Positions 1-6,241 of a stretch of 6,319 bases of DNA are shown one piece after another (position 1 is the first letter of the stretch; each line of letters opens with the position of its first letter). The position numbers and the translations under genes are program-made. Source of the DNA: Verrucomicrobia bacterium UBA3750 (GTDB taxonomy: Bacteria; Verrucomicrobiota; Kiritimatiellia; RFP12; UBA1067); NCBI GenBank assembly GCA_002371755.1, contig DFGM01000083.1, positions 6,143 through 12,461 on the forward strand, in the 5' to 3' direction. The notes beneath the pieces were generated by a model. The model was not told where the DNA came from and searched no databases. It saw nothing but the letters and a program-made list of their open reading frames with translations.

Positions 1-94
1 GCCCTACCACGCCCCCGCGCCGCCCGTTCTCTCCGCCCCCTGTCCGCGGCCGCTAAAAAAGGAGGCCCCCGGCCGCTGGGTGAACTCCTATTGA
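1..94 (+). other. C-rich upstream stretch, possible 3' end of a preceding gene
   Basis: This stretch is strongly C-rich and cut by the window edge. Two forward frames stay open from the edge: one ends at TAA 54-56 and would give a short Pro/Arg-rich tail, the other ends at TGA 92-94 and would give a Pro/Ala-rich tail. Either could be the C-terminus of an upstream gene, but the fragments are too short and too biased in composition to recognise, and the stretch may simply be non-coding. If the second frame were real, its stop codon would lie inside the -35 box of the next promoter. Confidence 0.2.
46..76. repeat. GC-rich inverted repeats around an A6 tract (terminator-like, reverse strand)
   Basis: GCGGCC at 46-51 is repeated in inverted form as GGCCGC at 71-76. 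A tighter hairpin, GGCC (64-67), CCC loop, GGCC (71-74), lies beside the A6 tract at 55-60. Read on the minus strand this is a hairpin followed within a few bases by a T-run, the shape of an intrinsic terminator for leftward transcription. On the plus strand there is no T-run, so it is a poor terminator for a gene entering from the left. The stem is only 4 bp (GC) with a 3-base loop. Function is inferred and uncertain. Confidence 0.3.
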
Positions 95-119
95 AAGGGA
101 GGGGAGAATATGGTATAAT
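91..119 (+). promoter_or_regulatory. Sigma70-type extended -10 promoter of the nhaC-ABC-ktrA-murA operon
   Basis: The -35 box TTGAAA (91-96) matches the TTGACA consensus at five of six positions. A spacer of exactly 17 bp leads to a perfect -10 box TATAAT (114-119), preceded by TGG (111-113), an extended -10 element. Transcription should start near 123-128, giving a leader of about 40 bases before the ATG at 165. No other strong promoter was noticed before the downstream genes, so this one probably drives all four. Confidence 0.88.
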
Positions 120-129
120 TCCGTCCAAA

Positions 130-142
130 GCCCGCATTGGGC
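130..142 (+). other. Small hairpin at the 5' end of the operon leader
   Basis: GCCC (130-133) and GGGC (139-142) can pair around a five-base loop immediately after the predicted transcription start. The next four bases make GGGCGCCC (139-146) a perfect palindrome, so an alternative pairing exists. A short 5' hairpin may simply stabilise the mRNA. It is too small for a known riboswitch and has no T-run, so it is not a convincing attenuator. Confidence 0.3.
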
Positions 143-151
143 GCCCTAAAC

Positions 152-159
152 AGAGGAAA
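152..159 (+). promoter_or_regulatory. Ribosome binding site of the NhaC-family gene
   Basis: AGAGGAAA contains GAGG (153-156), complementary to the 16S anti-Shine-Dalgarno, with eight bases before the ATG at 165. It fixes that ATG as the start. Confidence 0.8.
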
Positions 160-164
160 TACAA

Positions 165-2234
165 ATGCATAAACTGCTCGTTGCGGCCCTCGCGGCCGTT
201 GGTTTTGTCACGGTGGCACTGACACAGGAGACAACGCCTGCGCCGGAGGCGGCACAAGAGGTGGCGCAACCCGCCGCGCCTTCCAGCTCCGTGACCATAG
301 GCGAAGGCGATGACGCGAAGACCTATGACCTTGCCACCTACGATTCGGCCAAGGAGTTCATAGATGCTTATGCCGACAACGTGCAGAACGACAAGGAGTT
401 CGCCGCACATGAAGAAGCGGCGCTCGCAACCATCCGCACGCAGAACCGTTTCTTCGGTTCGTGGCTCGCCATTCTGCCTCCTCTTATTGCAATCATCCTC
501 GCTCTCGTGACGAAGGAGGTGTATTCCTCGCTGTTCGTCGGTATCGTCTCCGGCGGTCTCCTTTACAGCGGATTTTCCTTCGAAGGGACGATCAAGCACG
601 TGATGAGCGACGGCTTCGTCTCGTCTGTCGCCGACGGCTACAATATAGGGATACTGCTCTTTCTGGTGCTGTTGGGGGCGCTCGTCTCGATGATGAACAA
701 GACCGGGGCGTCCGCCGCATTCGGGCGCTGGGCCGCGACGAACATAAAGAGCCGTGTCGGCGCACAGGTGGCGACCATCATTCTCGGCATGCTCATTTTC
801 GTGGACGACTACTTCAACTGCCTCACCGTGGGCTCGGTCATGAGACCAGTCACCGACGCGAAGAAGGTTTCGCGCGCCAAGCTCGCGTATCTCATCGATG
901 CGACTGCAGCTCCAATATGCATCATCGCCCCCATATCGTCCTGGGCGGCGGCTGTGGCCGGTTTTGCCAAGGGCGCGGGCGCGGAAAGCGGATTTTCGCT
1001 CTTCATAAACGCCATCCCCTACAACTTCTACGCCATCCTCACAATTGTCGCGATGTTCTTCTTCGCGTTCGCCCGCTTCGACTTCGGTCCGATGAAACGC
1101 CATGAAGACGACACGCTCTCCGGCATGCCCGACCTGGGGGCTCTGGAGACCATGACCGAATCGCTCACCAGCAACACTCGCGGACGCGTAATCGACCTCA
1201 TCATTCCCGTCTTGGTGCTTGTCGCCTCGTGCATTGTCGGCATGATATATTCCGGCGGCTTCTTCGGCGGCGACAATGCCGGCGACTTCGTGAAGGCGTT
1301 CTCCGATTCCGATGCTTCCGTAGGCCTCGTCTACGGCTCGATCGTGGCGATCATCTTCGCTGTCGCATTCTATCTCTGCCGCAGGGTGATCACCTTCCGC
1401 GACTGTATGGACGCTTTCCCCGAAGGCTTCAAGGCGATGGTTCCCGCCATCATGATTCTCTGCTGCGCCTGGAGCCTCAAGGCGATGACCGATTCGCTCG
1501 GCGCGAAAGTCTTCATTTCCGACCTCATCAACGGTCCTGCCGCATCGCTCAGGTATTTCCTCCCTGCCATCATCTTCGTGATTGCCATTCTGCTTGCGTT
1601 CTCCACGGGCACGAGCTGGGGAACTTTCGGCATCCTGATTCCGATCGTGCTTGCCGCGATACCCGGCTCTCCGCTCACCATCGTGGCGGTATCCGCATGT
1701 ATGGCCGGGGCCGTGTGCGGCGACCACTGCTCGCCCATATCCGATACGACCATCATGGCATCGGCGGGAGCGCAATGCAACCATGTGGTACACGTCAATA
1801 CGCAGCTGCCCTACGCGCTTCTGGTGGCGGCCGTATCGTTCGTTGCGTATCTCTTCGCGCCCATCGCGGGTTCGGCCTGTGTGGCGCTTACGGTTGCCAT
1901 CGTGCTTATGCTTGTCATACTCTTTTTGTTGAAGGCGTTCTTCGGCGCCAAGACCGCACCCGAATCCATGCCAAGAGCGCTGGCCGCGCTTTCGCGTTTC
2001 GTCTGCGACAAGGCGTTTGCCGCGGCGCTCGACAAGATGGGGCGCAGCATCATGGCCGACGGCAAGATCGATTACCGCGAGACGAACGAGCTTCTCGCCT
2101 TCCTTCGTGACGTGGACGGCCAGACAAACTTCCGCAACGCGCTTGTCGCCGCACGGGCCGATGGTGTAATCACCGATGAAGAGTCGGCGGAACTCCAGAA
2201 GTTCATCGGCACGCTCTCGCACAATGCGCTCTAA
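165..2234 (+). CDS. Na+/H+ antiporter, NhaC family, with N-terminal signal-like extension and C-terminal TerB-like tail
   Basis: A 689-residue multi-spanning membrane protein, expected to exchange internal Na+ for external H+ across the cytoplasmic membrane and so serve Na+ and pH balance. Residues 1-20 form a signal-peptide-like helix. Residues 21-97 are a hydrophilic Ala/Pro/Glu-rich, probably extracytoplasmic segment. The transporter core spans about 98-592. It contains typical NhaC-family stretches: FVDDYFNCLTVGSVMRPV (about 212-229), LIDATAAPICIIAP (243-256), a GTSWGTFGI segment (482-490) and CGDHCSPISDTTIMAS (518-533), with polar and acidic residues buried in the membrane region. Residues 602-689 are soluble and carry two ADG-x-I-x-x-x-E motifs (631-639 and 665-673), resembling a TerB-like helical domain; that assignment is inference. 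The gene is first in the operon and has a strong SD. Other NhaC-superfamily substrates, such as the malate/lactate exchange of MleN, cannot be excluded, but the family call is secure. Confidence 0.9.
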   Translation: MHKLLVAALAAVGFVTVALTQETTPAPEAAQEVAQPAAPSSSVTIGEGDDAKTYDLATYDSAKEFIDAYADNVQNDKEFAAHEEAALATIRTQNRFFGSWLAILPPLIAIILALVTKEVYSSLFVGIVSGGLLYSGFSFEGTIKHVMSDGFVSSVADGYNIGILLFLVLLGALVSMMNKTGASAAFGRWAATNIKSRVGAQVATIILGMLIFVDDYFNCLTVGSVMRPVTDAKKVSRAKLAYLIDATAAPICIIAPISSWAAAVAGFAKGAGAESGFSLFINAIPYNFYAILTIVAMFFFAFARFDFGPMKRHEDDTLSGMPDLGALETMTESLTSNTRGRVIDLIIPVLVLVASCIVGMIYSGGFFGGDNAGDFVKAFSDSDASVGLVYGSIVAIIFAVAFYLCRRVITFRDCMDAFPEGFKAMVPAIMILCCAWSLKAMTDSLGAKVFISDLINGPAASLRYFLPAIIFVIAILLAFSTGTSWGTFGILIPIVLAAIPGSPLTIVAVSACMAGAVCGDHCSPISDTTIMASAGAQCNHVVHVNTQLPYALLVAAVSFVAYLFAPIAGSACVALTVAIVLMLVILFLLKAFFGAKTAPESMPRALAALSRFVCDKAFAAALDKMGRSIMADGKIDYRETNELLAFLRDVDGQTNFRNALVAARADGVITDEESAELQKFIGTLSHNAL

Positions 2235-2254
2235 AGAAAGAAGGCCCGGGAAGC

Positions 2255-3052
2255 ATGCTACTCAAGATAGAGGATCTTTCAGTTTCCTTCAGAAACGATG
2301 ACGGCGACGTCAACCCCGCCGCCATCGATGTGAATCTGGAGCTTGACAGGGGCGAGGTGCTGGGCGTCGTGGGCGAATCGGGCTCCGGGAAGAGTTCGGT
2401 ATCCATGAGCGTGGCGCGCCTTCTCCCCTCTCCCCCTGCGTTCTATCCGAAAGGCCGCATACTTTTCGACGGCAAGGATACGCTTTCCATGCCGCTCGAA
2501 GAGCTGCGCAGGATGCGCGGCAAGAAGATAGGCGTCATATTCCAAGACCCCATGGGTTCGCTTTCGCCTCTCCACAGGATATGCGACCAGCTTGTAGAGA
2601 CCATTCTTCTCCACGAGGAGATGTCCAAGAAGGCCGCTGTCGATATGGCGCTCGAGTGGCTCGGCAAGGTGGGGATACGCGACGTGCCAGTGATTGCACG
2701 CGCCTACCCGCACGAGCTTTCCGGCGGCATGCAGCAGCGCGTGATGATTGCGATGGGGCTGATGCTCGGTCCGGATCTGGTCATAGCCGACGAGCCTACA
2801 ACCGCGCTTGACGTGACCGTGCAGGCGCAGGTCTTGAAGCTTATGAAGGCGCTTCACCAGGCGAATTCGGGAGTGCTCCTTATCACGCACGATCTTGGAG
2901 TTGTATCGCAGATGGCGACCAAACTCGCGGTGATGAAAGCCGGAAGGGTGGTGGAGAAGACCAGCGACCCTGCCGCATTTTTCGCCTCCCCCGTCCATCC
3001 GTACTCGCAAGGACTCATCCGCGAGGCGAGGCGCATGGAGCTTGAGAACTGA
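2255..3052 (+). CDS. ABC transporter ATP-binding protein, DppD/OppD/NikD-type (peptide/nickel family), orphan
   Basis: A 265-residue cytoplasmic ATPase with a complete nucleotide-binding domain: Walker A GESGSGKS (40-47), Q-loop Gln97 in FQDPMGSLSPLH, signature LSGGMQQR (155-162), Walker B LVIADEP (175-181), D-loop ALD (184-186) and H-loop His212 in ITHD. The FQDPM..LSPLH, ADEPTTALDVTVQAQ and HPY (248-250) stretches are typical of the peptide/nickel importer ATPases. It ends about 15 residues after HPY, so the Cys-containing C-terminal region found in full-length (about 320-330 residue) OppD and DppD is missing; the length is closer to NikD or NikE. No permease, binding protein or second ATPase gene is adjacent, so the substrate is unknown and its partners must lie elsewhere. 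The start at 2255 has AGAAGG (2239-2244) ten bases upstream and lies 20 bp after the antiporter stop, which indicates co-transcription. Confidence 0.88.
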   Translation: MLLKIEDLSVSFRNDDGDVNPAAIDVNLELDRGEVLGVVGESGSGKSSVSMSVARLLPSPPAFYPKGRILFDGKDTLSMPLEELRRMRGKKIGVIFQDPMGSLSPLHRICDQLVETILLHEEMSKKAAVDMALEWLGKVGIRDVPVIARAYPHELSGGMQQRVMIAMGLMLGPDLVIADEPTTALDVTVQAQVLKLMKALHQANSGVLLITHDLGVVSQMATKLAVMKAGRVVEKTSDPAAFFASPVHPYSQGLIREARRMELEN

Positions 3053-3053
3053 T

Positions 3054-3716
3054 ATGAAGAGAATAGGGATAATAGGAGCCGGCAGATTCGGGCTTTCGCT
3101 GGCCGAGAGCCTGGCCAATGCCGGCATGGAAGTGGTGCTGGTGGATAGGAACCGCCCGGCGATGCAATCGGCCAGCGAGTTCGTGAATGCCATGCAGGGC
3201 GATGCCACCCAGCCACATGTTCTGGAAGAGGCGGGTTTTGGCGAATGCGACCTCGTGGTCGTAGCAATCGGCAGCAACATCGAAGCTTCTGTCATGGCCA
3301 CGGCCAATTGCAAGGAGTTGGGAGTTCCCAATGTCGTGGCGAAGGCCGCGAGCGAACTCCACGGCAAGATTTTGAGGCGAATAGGCGCCGATACCGTCGT
3401 ATATCCAGACCGCGATAGCGCCCATCGTCTTGCCCGCGCCATCGCCAAAGGCGACATAATCGACTTCCTTGAAGTCTCCGAGGGCTTTTCGATAGCGGAG
3501 GTGGATGTGCCGGACGGCATGCGCGGCAAGACGCTGGCCGACGCCAATTTCCGCAACGAGACGGGGCTTACGGTGCTTTGCATACGCCGCGCCGATCCAA
3601 ACGACCCCATCCGGCCGCGCAAGGTGCTGCTTCCAAAGGCGTCGGATGTCCTCATGGGAGACGACAAACTCATCGTCTTTGGAGAGACGAAGAAGCTCGA
3701 CGCAATTGTTGCTTGA
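3054..3716 (+). CDS. ktrA: KtrA/TrkA-family RCK protein, regulator of K+ uptake
   Basis: A 220-residue cytoplasmic protein with an N-terminal RCK/TrkA-N Rossmann domain (about 1-135) and a C-terminal TrkA-C domain (about 136-220). Visible features are the nucleotide-binding loop GAGRFG (8-13), an acidic residue ending strand 2 (Asp31 in LVDRN), GDAT (49-52), VAIGSNIEAS (70-79) and IGADTVVYPDRD (110-121). The last two stretches and the single-unit length match Bacillus KtrA (222 residues) rather than the doubled TrkA of E. coli (458). Known members form an octameric ring that gates the KtrB/TrkH K+ channel in response to ATP/ADP or NAD(H); the C-domain of some members binds c-di-AMP. No KtrB or TrkH gene is adjacent. 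ATG 3054 is chosen because it begins the Rossmann strand and lies 1 bp after the ABC stop, with GAGAA at 3043-3047 as a weak SD. TTG 3042, inside the ABC gene, would add four residues. Confidence 0.87.
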   Translation: MKRIGIIGAGRFGLSLAESLANAGMEVVLVDRNRPAMQSASEFVNAMQGDATQPHVLEEAGFGECDLVVVAIGSNIEASVMATANCKELGVPNVVAKAASELHGKILRRIGADTVVYPDRDSAHRLARAIAKGDIIDFLEVSEGFSIAEVDVPDGMRGKTLADANFRNETGLTVLCIRRADPNDPIRPRKVLLPKASDVLMGDDKLIVFGETKKLDAIVA

Positions 3717-3717
3717 T

Positions 3718-3721
3718 GGAG
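3718..3721 (+). promoter_or_regulatory. Shine-Dalgarno GGAG that favours the murA start at 3734
   Basis: GGAG lies 12 bases before ATG 3734, a longish but usable spacing. The other candidate, ATG 3716-3718, shares one base with the ktrA stop (TGATG) and has no clear SD of its own, so it would depend on translational coupling. Confidence 0.5.
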
Positions 3722-3733
3722 AGCGCAAAGCCG

Positions 3734-5017
3734 ATGCAGCTTACCATACAGGGCGGGCGCACCATCACGGGAACGCACAAGGTATCCGGCAACAAAAATG
3801 CCGTTCTCCCGATGATTGCGGCGTCTCTTCTCACCGAAGAGCCGGTTTCGATCACCAACGTTCCCGATATTGCCGATGTCGCCGTGATGCTGGAGGCGCT
3901 GGAGCTTTTCGGCGCAAAGGTGAAGTACGACAAGGCCGAGGGACGGGTGGAAATCTGCGCGAAAAAGCTCAAGAGCACGCGGCTCAATGCATCTATGGCC
4001 GCAAAGCTCAGGACGAGTTTTCTTTTTGCCGGGCCTCTCCTGGCTCGTGCCGGGCGCGTTTCTCTGCCGCCTCCCGGAGGCGATGCAATCGGCCATCGCA
4101 GACTTGATACGCATTTCGCCGGGTTCAAGGCGCTGGGAGCCAAGGCTGTCGCCGGCAGGGCGACGTTGCGGTTCAAAGGCGAACTCAAGGGGGCTCGCAT
4201 TCTTCTGGACGAGGCAAGCGTTACGGCTACGGAAAACATCCTCATGGCGTCGGTGACCGCGAAAGGCCGCACGTCCATATACAACGCCGCCTGCGAGCCG
4301 CATATATCCGACCTTGCCGACATGCTGAACGCCATGGGAGCAAAGATATCCGGCGCCGGCACCAACCTCATCCTCGTAGAGGGCGTCGAGAAACTCGGCG
4401 GATGCTCGGCGCGCGTCGGATGCGACTATATCGAGGCCGGCAGCTACATTGTCGCTTCCGCAATCACGGGCGGCGAGCTTGTTCTCACAAATATAGATCC
4501 CCGGCCTTTCGACATCCTTGAAGGCACTTTCAAGCGATTCGGCGTATCTTGGACTATCGATTCGCGGGAGGGGACGCTCCACTACATCCCGAAAAAGCGC
4601 CTGAAAATGCGCTACGACCTCGGAGATACCATCCCGAGCGTCTCGGATGGCACATGGCCGCAGTTCCCTTCCGACCTGATGTCCATACTTATCGTGCTTG
4701 CCACCCAGACGCGAGGCACGTGCCTGTTTTTCGAGAAGATGTTCGAAAGCAGGCTCTACTTCGTAGACCACTTGAAGCAGATGGGCGCGAGAATCGTGCA
4801 GTGCGATCCCCACCGTGTGGTGGTGACGGGTCCGAGCCAGCTATATGCCGGGCGCTTTTCTTCGCCTGACATCCGTGCGGGAATCGCGCTTGTCCTTGCG
4901 GCCATGGCCGCGAAGGGCGAAAGCACCATCCTCGGCGCCGAGATAATAGATCGCGGCTATGTGGCCGTGGAAAAGGAGCTCTCCGCCCTTGGCGCTTCGA
5001 TTGTCCGCCAGAAGTAG
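3734..5017 (+). CDS. murA: UDP-N-acetylglucosamine 1-carboxyvinyltransferase MurA, Asp-type active site
   Basis: Cytoplasmic enzyme transferring enolpyruvate from phosphoenolpyruvate to UDP-GlcNAc, the first committed step of peptidoglycan synthesis. The 427 residues (E. coli MurA 419) cover the full EPSP-synthase-like two-domain fold. Recognised active-site counterparts (E. coli numbering in brackets): Lys21-Asn22 in VSGNKN (22-23), Arg93 (91), Arg122 (120), Asp314 in WPQFPSD (305), Arg340 in FESR (331), Asp379 and Arg381 in PDIR (369, 371) and Arg407 in IDRGY (397). The mobile-loop Cys115 is replaced by Asp117 in PGGDAIG (codon 4082-4084), as in mycobacterial and chlamydial MurA, so fosfomycin insensitivity is predicted. 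Start 3734 is chosen because it has GGAG upstream and places Lys-Asn almost exactly as in E. coli. ATG 3716, touching the ktrA stop, would add six residues (433 in all). It is the last gene of the operon and ends 14 bp from the convergent epimerase gene. Confidence 0.93.
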   Translation: MQLTIQGGRTITGTHKVSGNKNAVLPMIAASLLTEEPVSITNVPDIADVAVMLEALELFGAKVKYDKAEGRVEICAKKLKSTRLNASMAAKLRTSFLFAGPLLARAGRVSLPPPGGDAIGHRRLDTHFAGFKALGAKAVAGRATLRFKGELKGARILLDEASVTATENILMASVTAKGRTSIYNAACEPHISDLADMLNAMGAKISGAGTNLILVEGVEKLGGCSARVGCDYIEAGSYIVASAITGGELVLTNIDPRPFDILEGTFKRFGVSWTIDSREGTLHYIPKKRLKMRYDLGDTIPSVSDGTWPQFPSDLMSILIVLATQTRGTCLFFEKMFESRLYFVDHLKQMGARIVQCDPHRVVVTGPSQLYAGRFSSPDIRAGIALVLAAMAAKGESTILGAEIIDRGYVAVEKELSALGASIVRQK

Positions 5018-5030
5018 CCGAGGCGATTGT

Positions 5031-5049
5031 CTCACATATCCTTTGTGAG
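5031..5049. repeat. Inverted repeat between the convergent gene ends
   Basis: CTCACA (5031-5036) and TGTGAG (5044-5049) form a 6-bp stem with a 7-base loop. It overlaps the last codons and the stop of the epimerase gene and follows the murA stop by 13 bp. There is no T-run on either side, and the stem is half A/T, so it is at best a weak bidirectional transcription end or an mRNA 3' stabiliser. No better terminator is visible between the two genes. Confidence 0.3.
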
Positions 5050-6213
5050 CAGCCAGGTCTTGGCCAGCATGCGCGGAATGTGGAAAGGACCCTTGAAGAT
5101 ATTCCCCTTCGCCGGCTGGGCCACCGTGCCGTCACGGTGGAGATACCCGTACCATTCGGGGAACTTCTTGTCCTTGAGATGCTTCCAGGCCCAGTCGGAG
5201 ACGAGTTTGTGCCTTTCCTGGTACTTCTTGTCGCCCGTGAGTTTGTAGGCGTACGCCATGGCGATGATGGTTTCGCACTGCGGCCACCAGAACTTCATAT
5301 CCTGCTCGTAGCATTGGGGCGGAAGGTTGCGGCAGTCCTTGAACGAGATGATGCCGCCGTACTTCTTGTCCCAGCCCCAGACCCACGACCAGTCCAGAAT
5401 CTGGAGCGCGGTATCGAGAAGCTTGGGGTCGTTGCGTTCCACGGCTACGTCCATGAGAAACCAACTCGTCTCTATGCAGTGCCCGGGGTTTATCGTGCGC
5501 CCGGAAAGCGTATCTATGAACTCTCCGTTCGGGCCGACGGTCTCCAAAAGCGCCTTGAACTCGGGATGGATGAAGTATTTGACGAGCAGGTCTATGGATG
5601 TCGTGATTTGCTCGTCAAGCACGGGATCGTCGCTGATTTGCTTGAGGACGTTCGCCACGTTGATGAGAATCATCGTGAGCGAGTGCCCCTGTGCAGTCAA
5701 TGCGGAAGTGTACTTTGAAGGCATCCACTTGTCGCTTTCCGCGACGAACTTGCGGATGCGCTTGAAAAGCTCCAATGCTTTCCCTGCCCATGTCTCGTCC
5801 CCCGAGGCCAGAGAATATTCGGCATAGGCGATTGCGGCAAAGCATTCAGAGAAGACATAACGGCGCTTCCTCAACCCCACGCCTTCGGCCGTGACTTCGA
5901 AGAATGCGCGTCCGTCCGTATCGAAGCAGTGGTTTTCGAGGAACTCGCAGCAGGATTTGGAGATTTCAAGGAACGTCTTGTCCTTCTTCACGTGGTTGTA
6001 GGCGTATGCCGCCATCCAGCCGTAGCGGCCTTGGAACCACACCGACTTCGTGGTGTCCATGATGGAACCGTCGCGGTTGAGGCATGTATAGACTCCGCCG
6101 TTTTTCCTGTCCCAGCCGTATTTGGTCCAGAACGGCATGATGTTCTTGAGAAGCTCGTCCTTGTAGATCGAGTTCCACTTCTGCCAATAGGCAGTCTTTG
6201 TCTGTTTAGCCAT
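5032..6213 (-). CDS. N-acylglucosamine 2-epimerase (AGE/RenBP family)
   Basis: A 393-residue soluble enzyme of the (alpha/alpha)6-barrel AGE family, about the usual 390-400 residues. Members interconvert GlcNAc and ManNAc, a step in sialic-acid and amino-sugar metabolism; relatives epimerise cellobiose or mannose. Family landmarks are visible in order: WFQGRYGWM with Arg63, RRYVFSECFAAIAYAEY (118-133), NPGHCIETSW with His245 and Glu248 (242-251), and KGPFHIPRML with His378 (374-383). The two His residues correspond to the catalytic acid/base pair described in cyanobacterial AGE. The PGH..E..W and GPFH.PR forms favour AGE/RenBP over cellobiose 2-epimerase, though the exact substrate is inferred. 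There is no signal peptide. The start is supported by AAGGAG six bases upstream and its own promoter. The gene is monocistronic as far as can be seen and convergent with murA, and no transporter or other sialic-acid gene lies in the window. Confidence 0.9.
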   Translation of the reverse strand: MAKQTKTAYWQKWNSIYKDELLKNIMPFWTKYGWDRKNGGVYTCLNRDGSIMDTTKSVWFQGRYGWMAAYAYNHVKKDKTFLEISKSCCEFLENHCFDTDGRAFFEVTAEGVGLRKRRYVFSECFAAIAYAEYSLASGDETWAGKALELFKRIRKFVAESDKWMPSKYTSALTAQGHSLTMILINVANVLKQISDDPVLDEQITTSIDLLVKYFIHPEFKALLETVGPNGEFIDTLSGRTINPGHCIETSWFLMDVAVERNDPKLLDTALQILDWSWVWGWDKKYGGIISFKDCRNLPPQCYEQDMKFWWPQCETIIAMAYAYKLTGDKKYQERHKLVSDWAWKHLKDKKFPEWYGYLHRDGTVAQPAKGNIFKGPFHIPRMLAKTWLLTKDM

Positions 6214-6219
6214 AGTCGT

Positions 6220-6225
6220 CTCCTT
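6220..6225 (-). promoter_or_regulatory. Ribosome binding site of the epimerase gene
   Basis: On the minus strand the bases read AAGGAG, a near-perfect Shine-Dalgarno, with six bases before the ATG at 6213. This confirms that start. Confidence 0.8.
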
Positions 6226-6241
6226 GAGCTACGATGGGCGT

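Noticed and set aside
461..1105. Forward open frame of about 210 codons inside the NhaC-family gene
   Set aside because: It is Arg/His-rich and out of frame with a clear membrane transporter, so it is a shadow frame.
2279..4813. A minus-strand open frame of about 840 codons running antisense through the ABC, ktrA and murA genes
   Set aside because: It lies opposite three well-supported conserved genes, its translation shows no recognisable domain and is Arg/His/Ala-rich, and such long antisense frames arise from biased third positions in GC-rich genes. No SD or promoter marks its start.
5080..5718. Forward open frame of about 210 codons opposite the epimerase gene
   Set aside because: It is antisense to a conserved AGE enzyme, has no family resemblance and no convincing SD.
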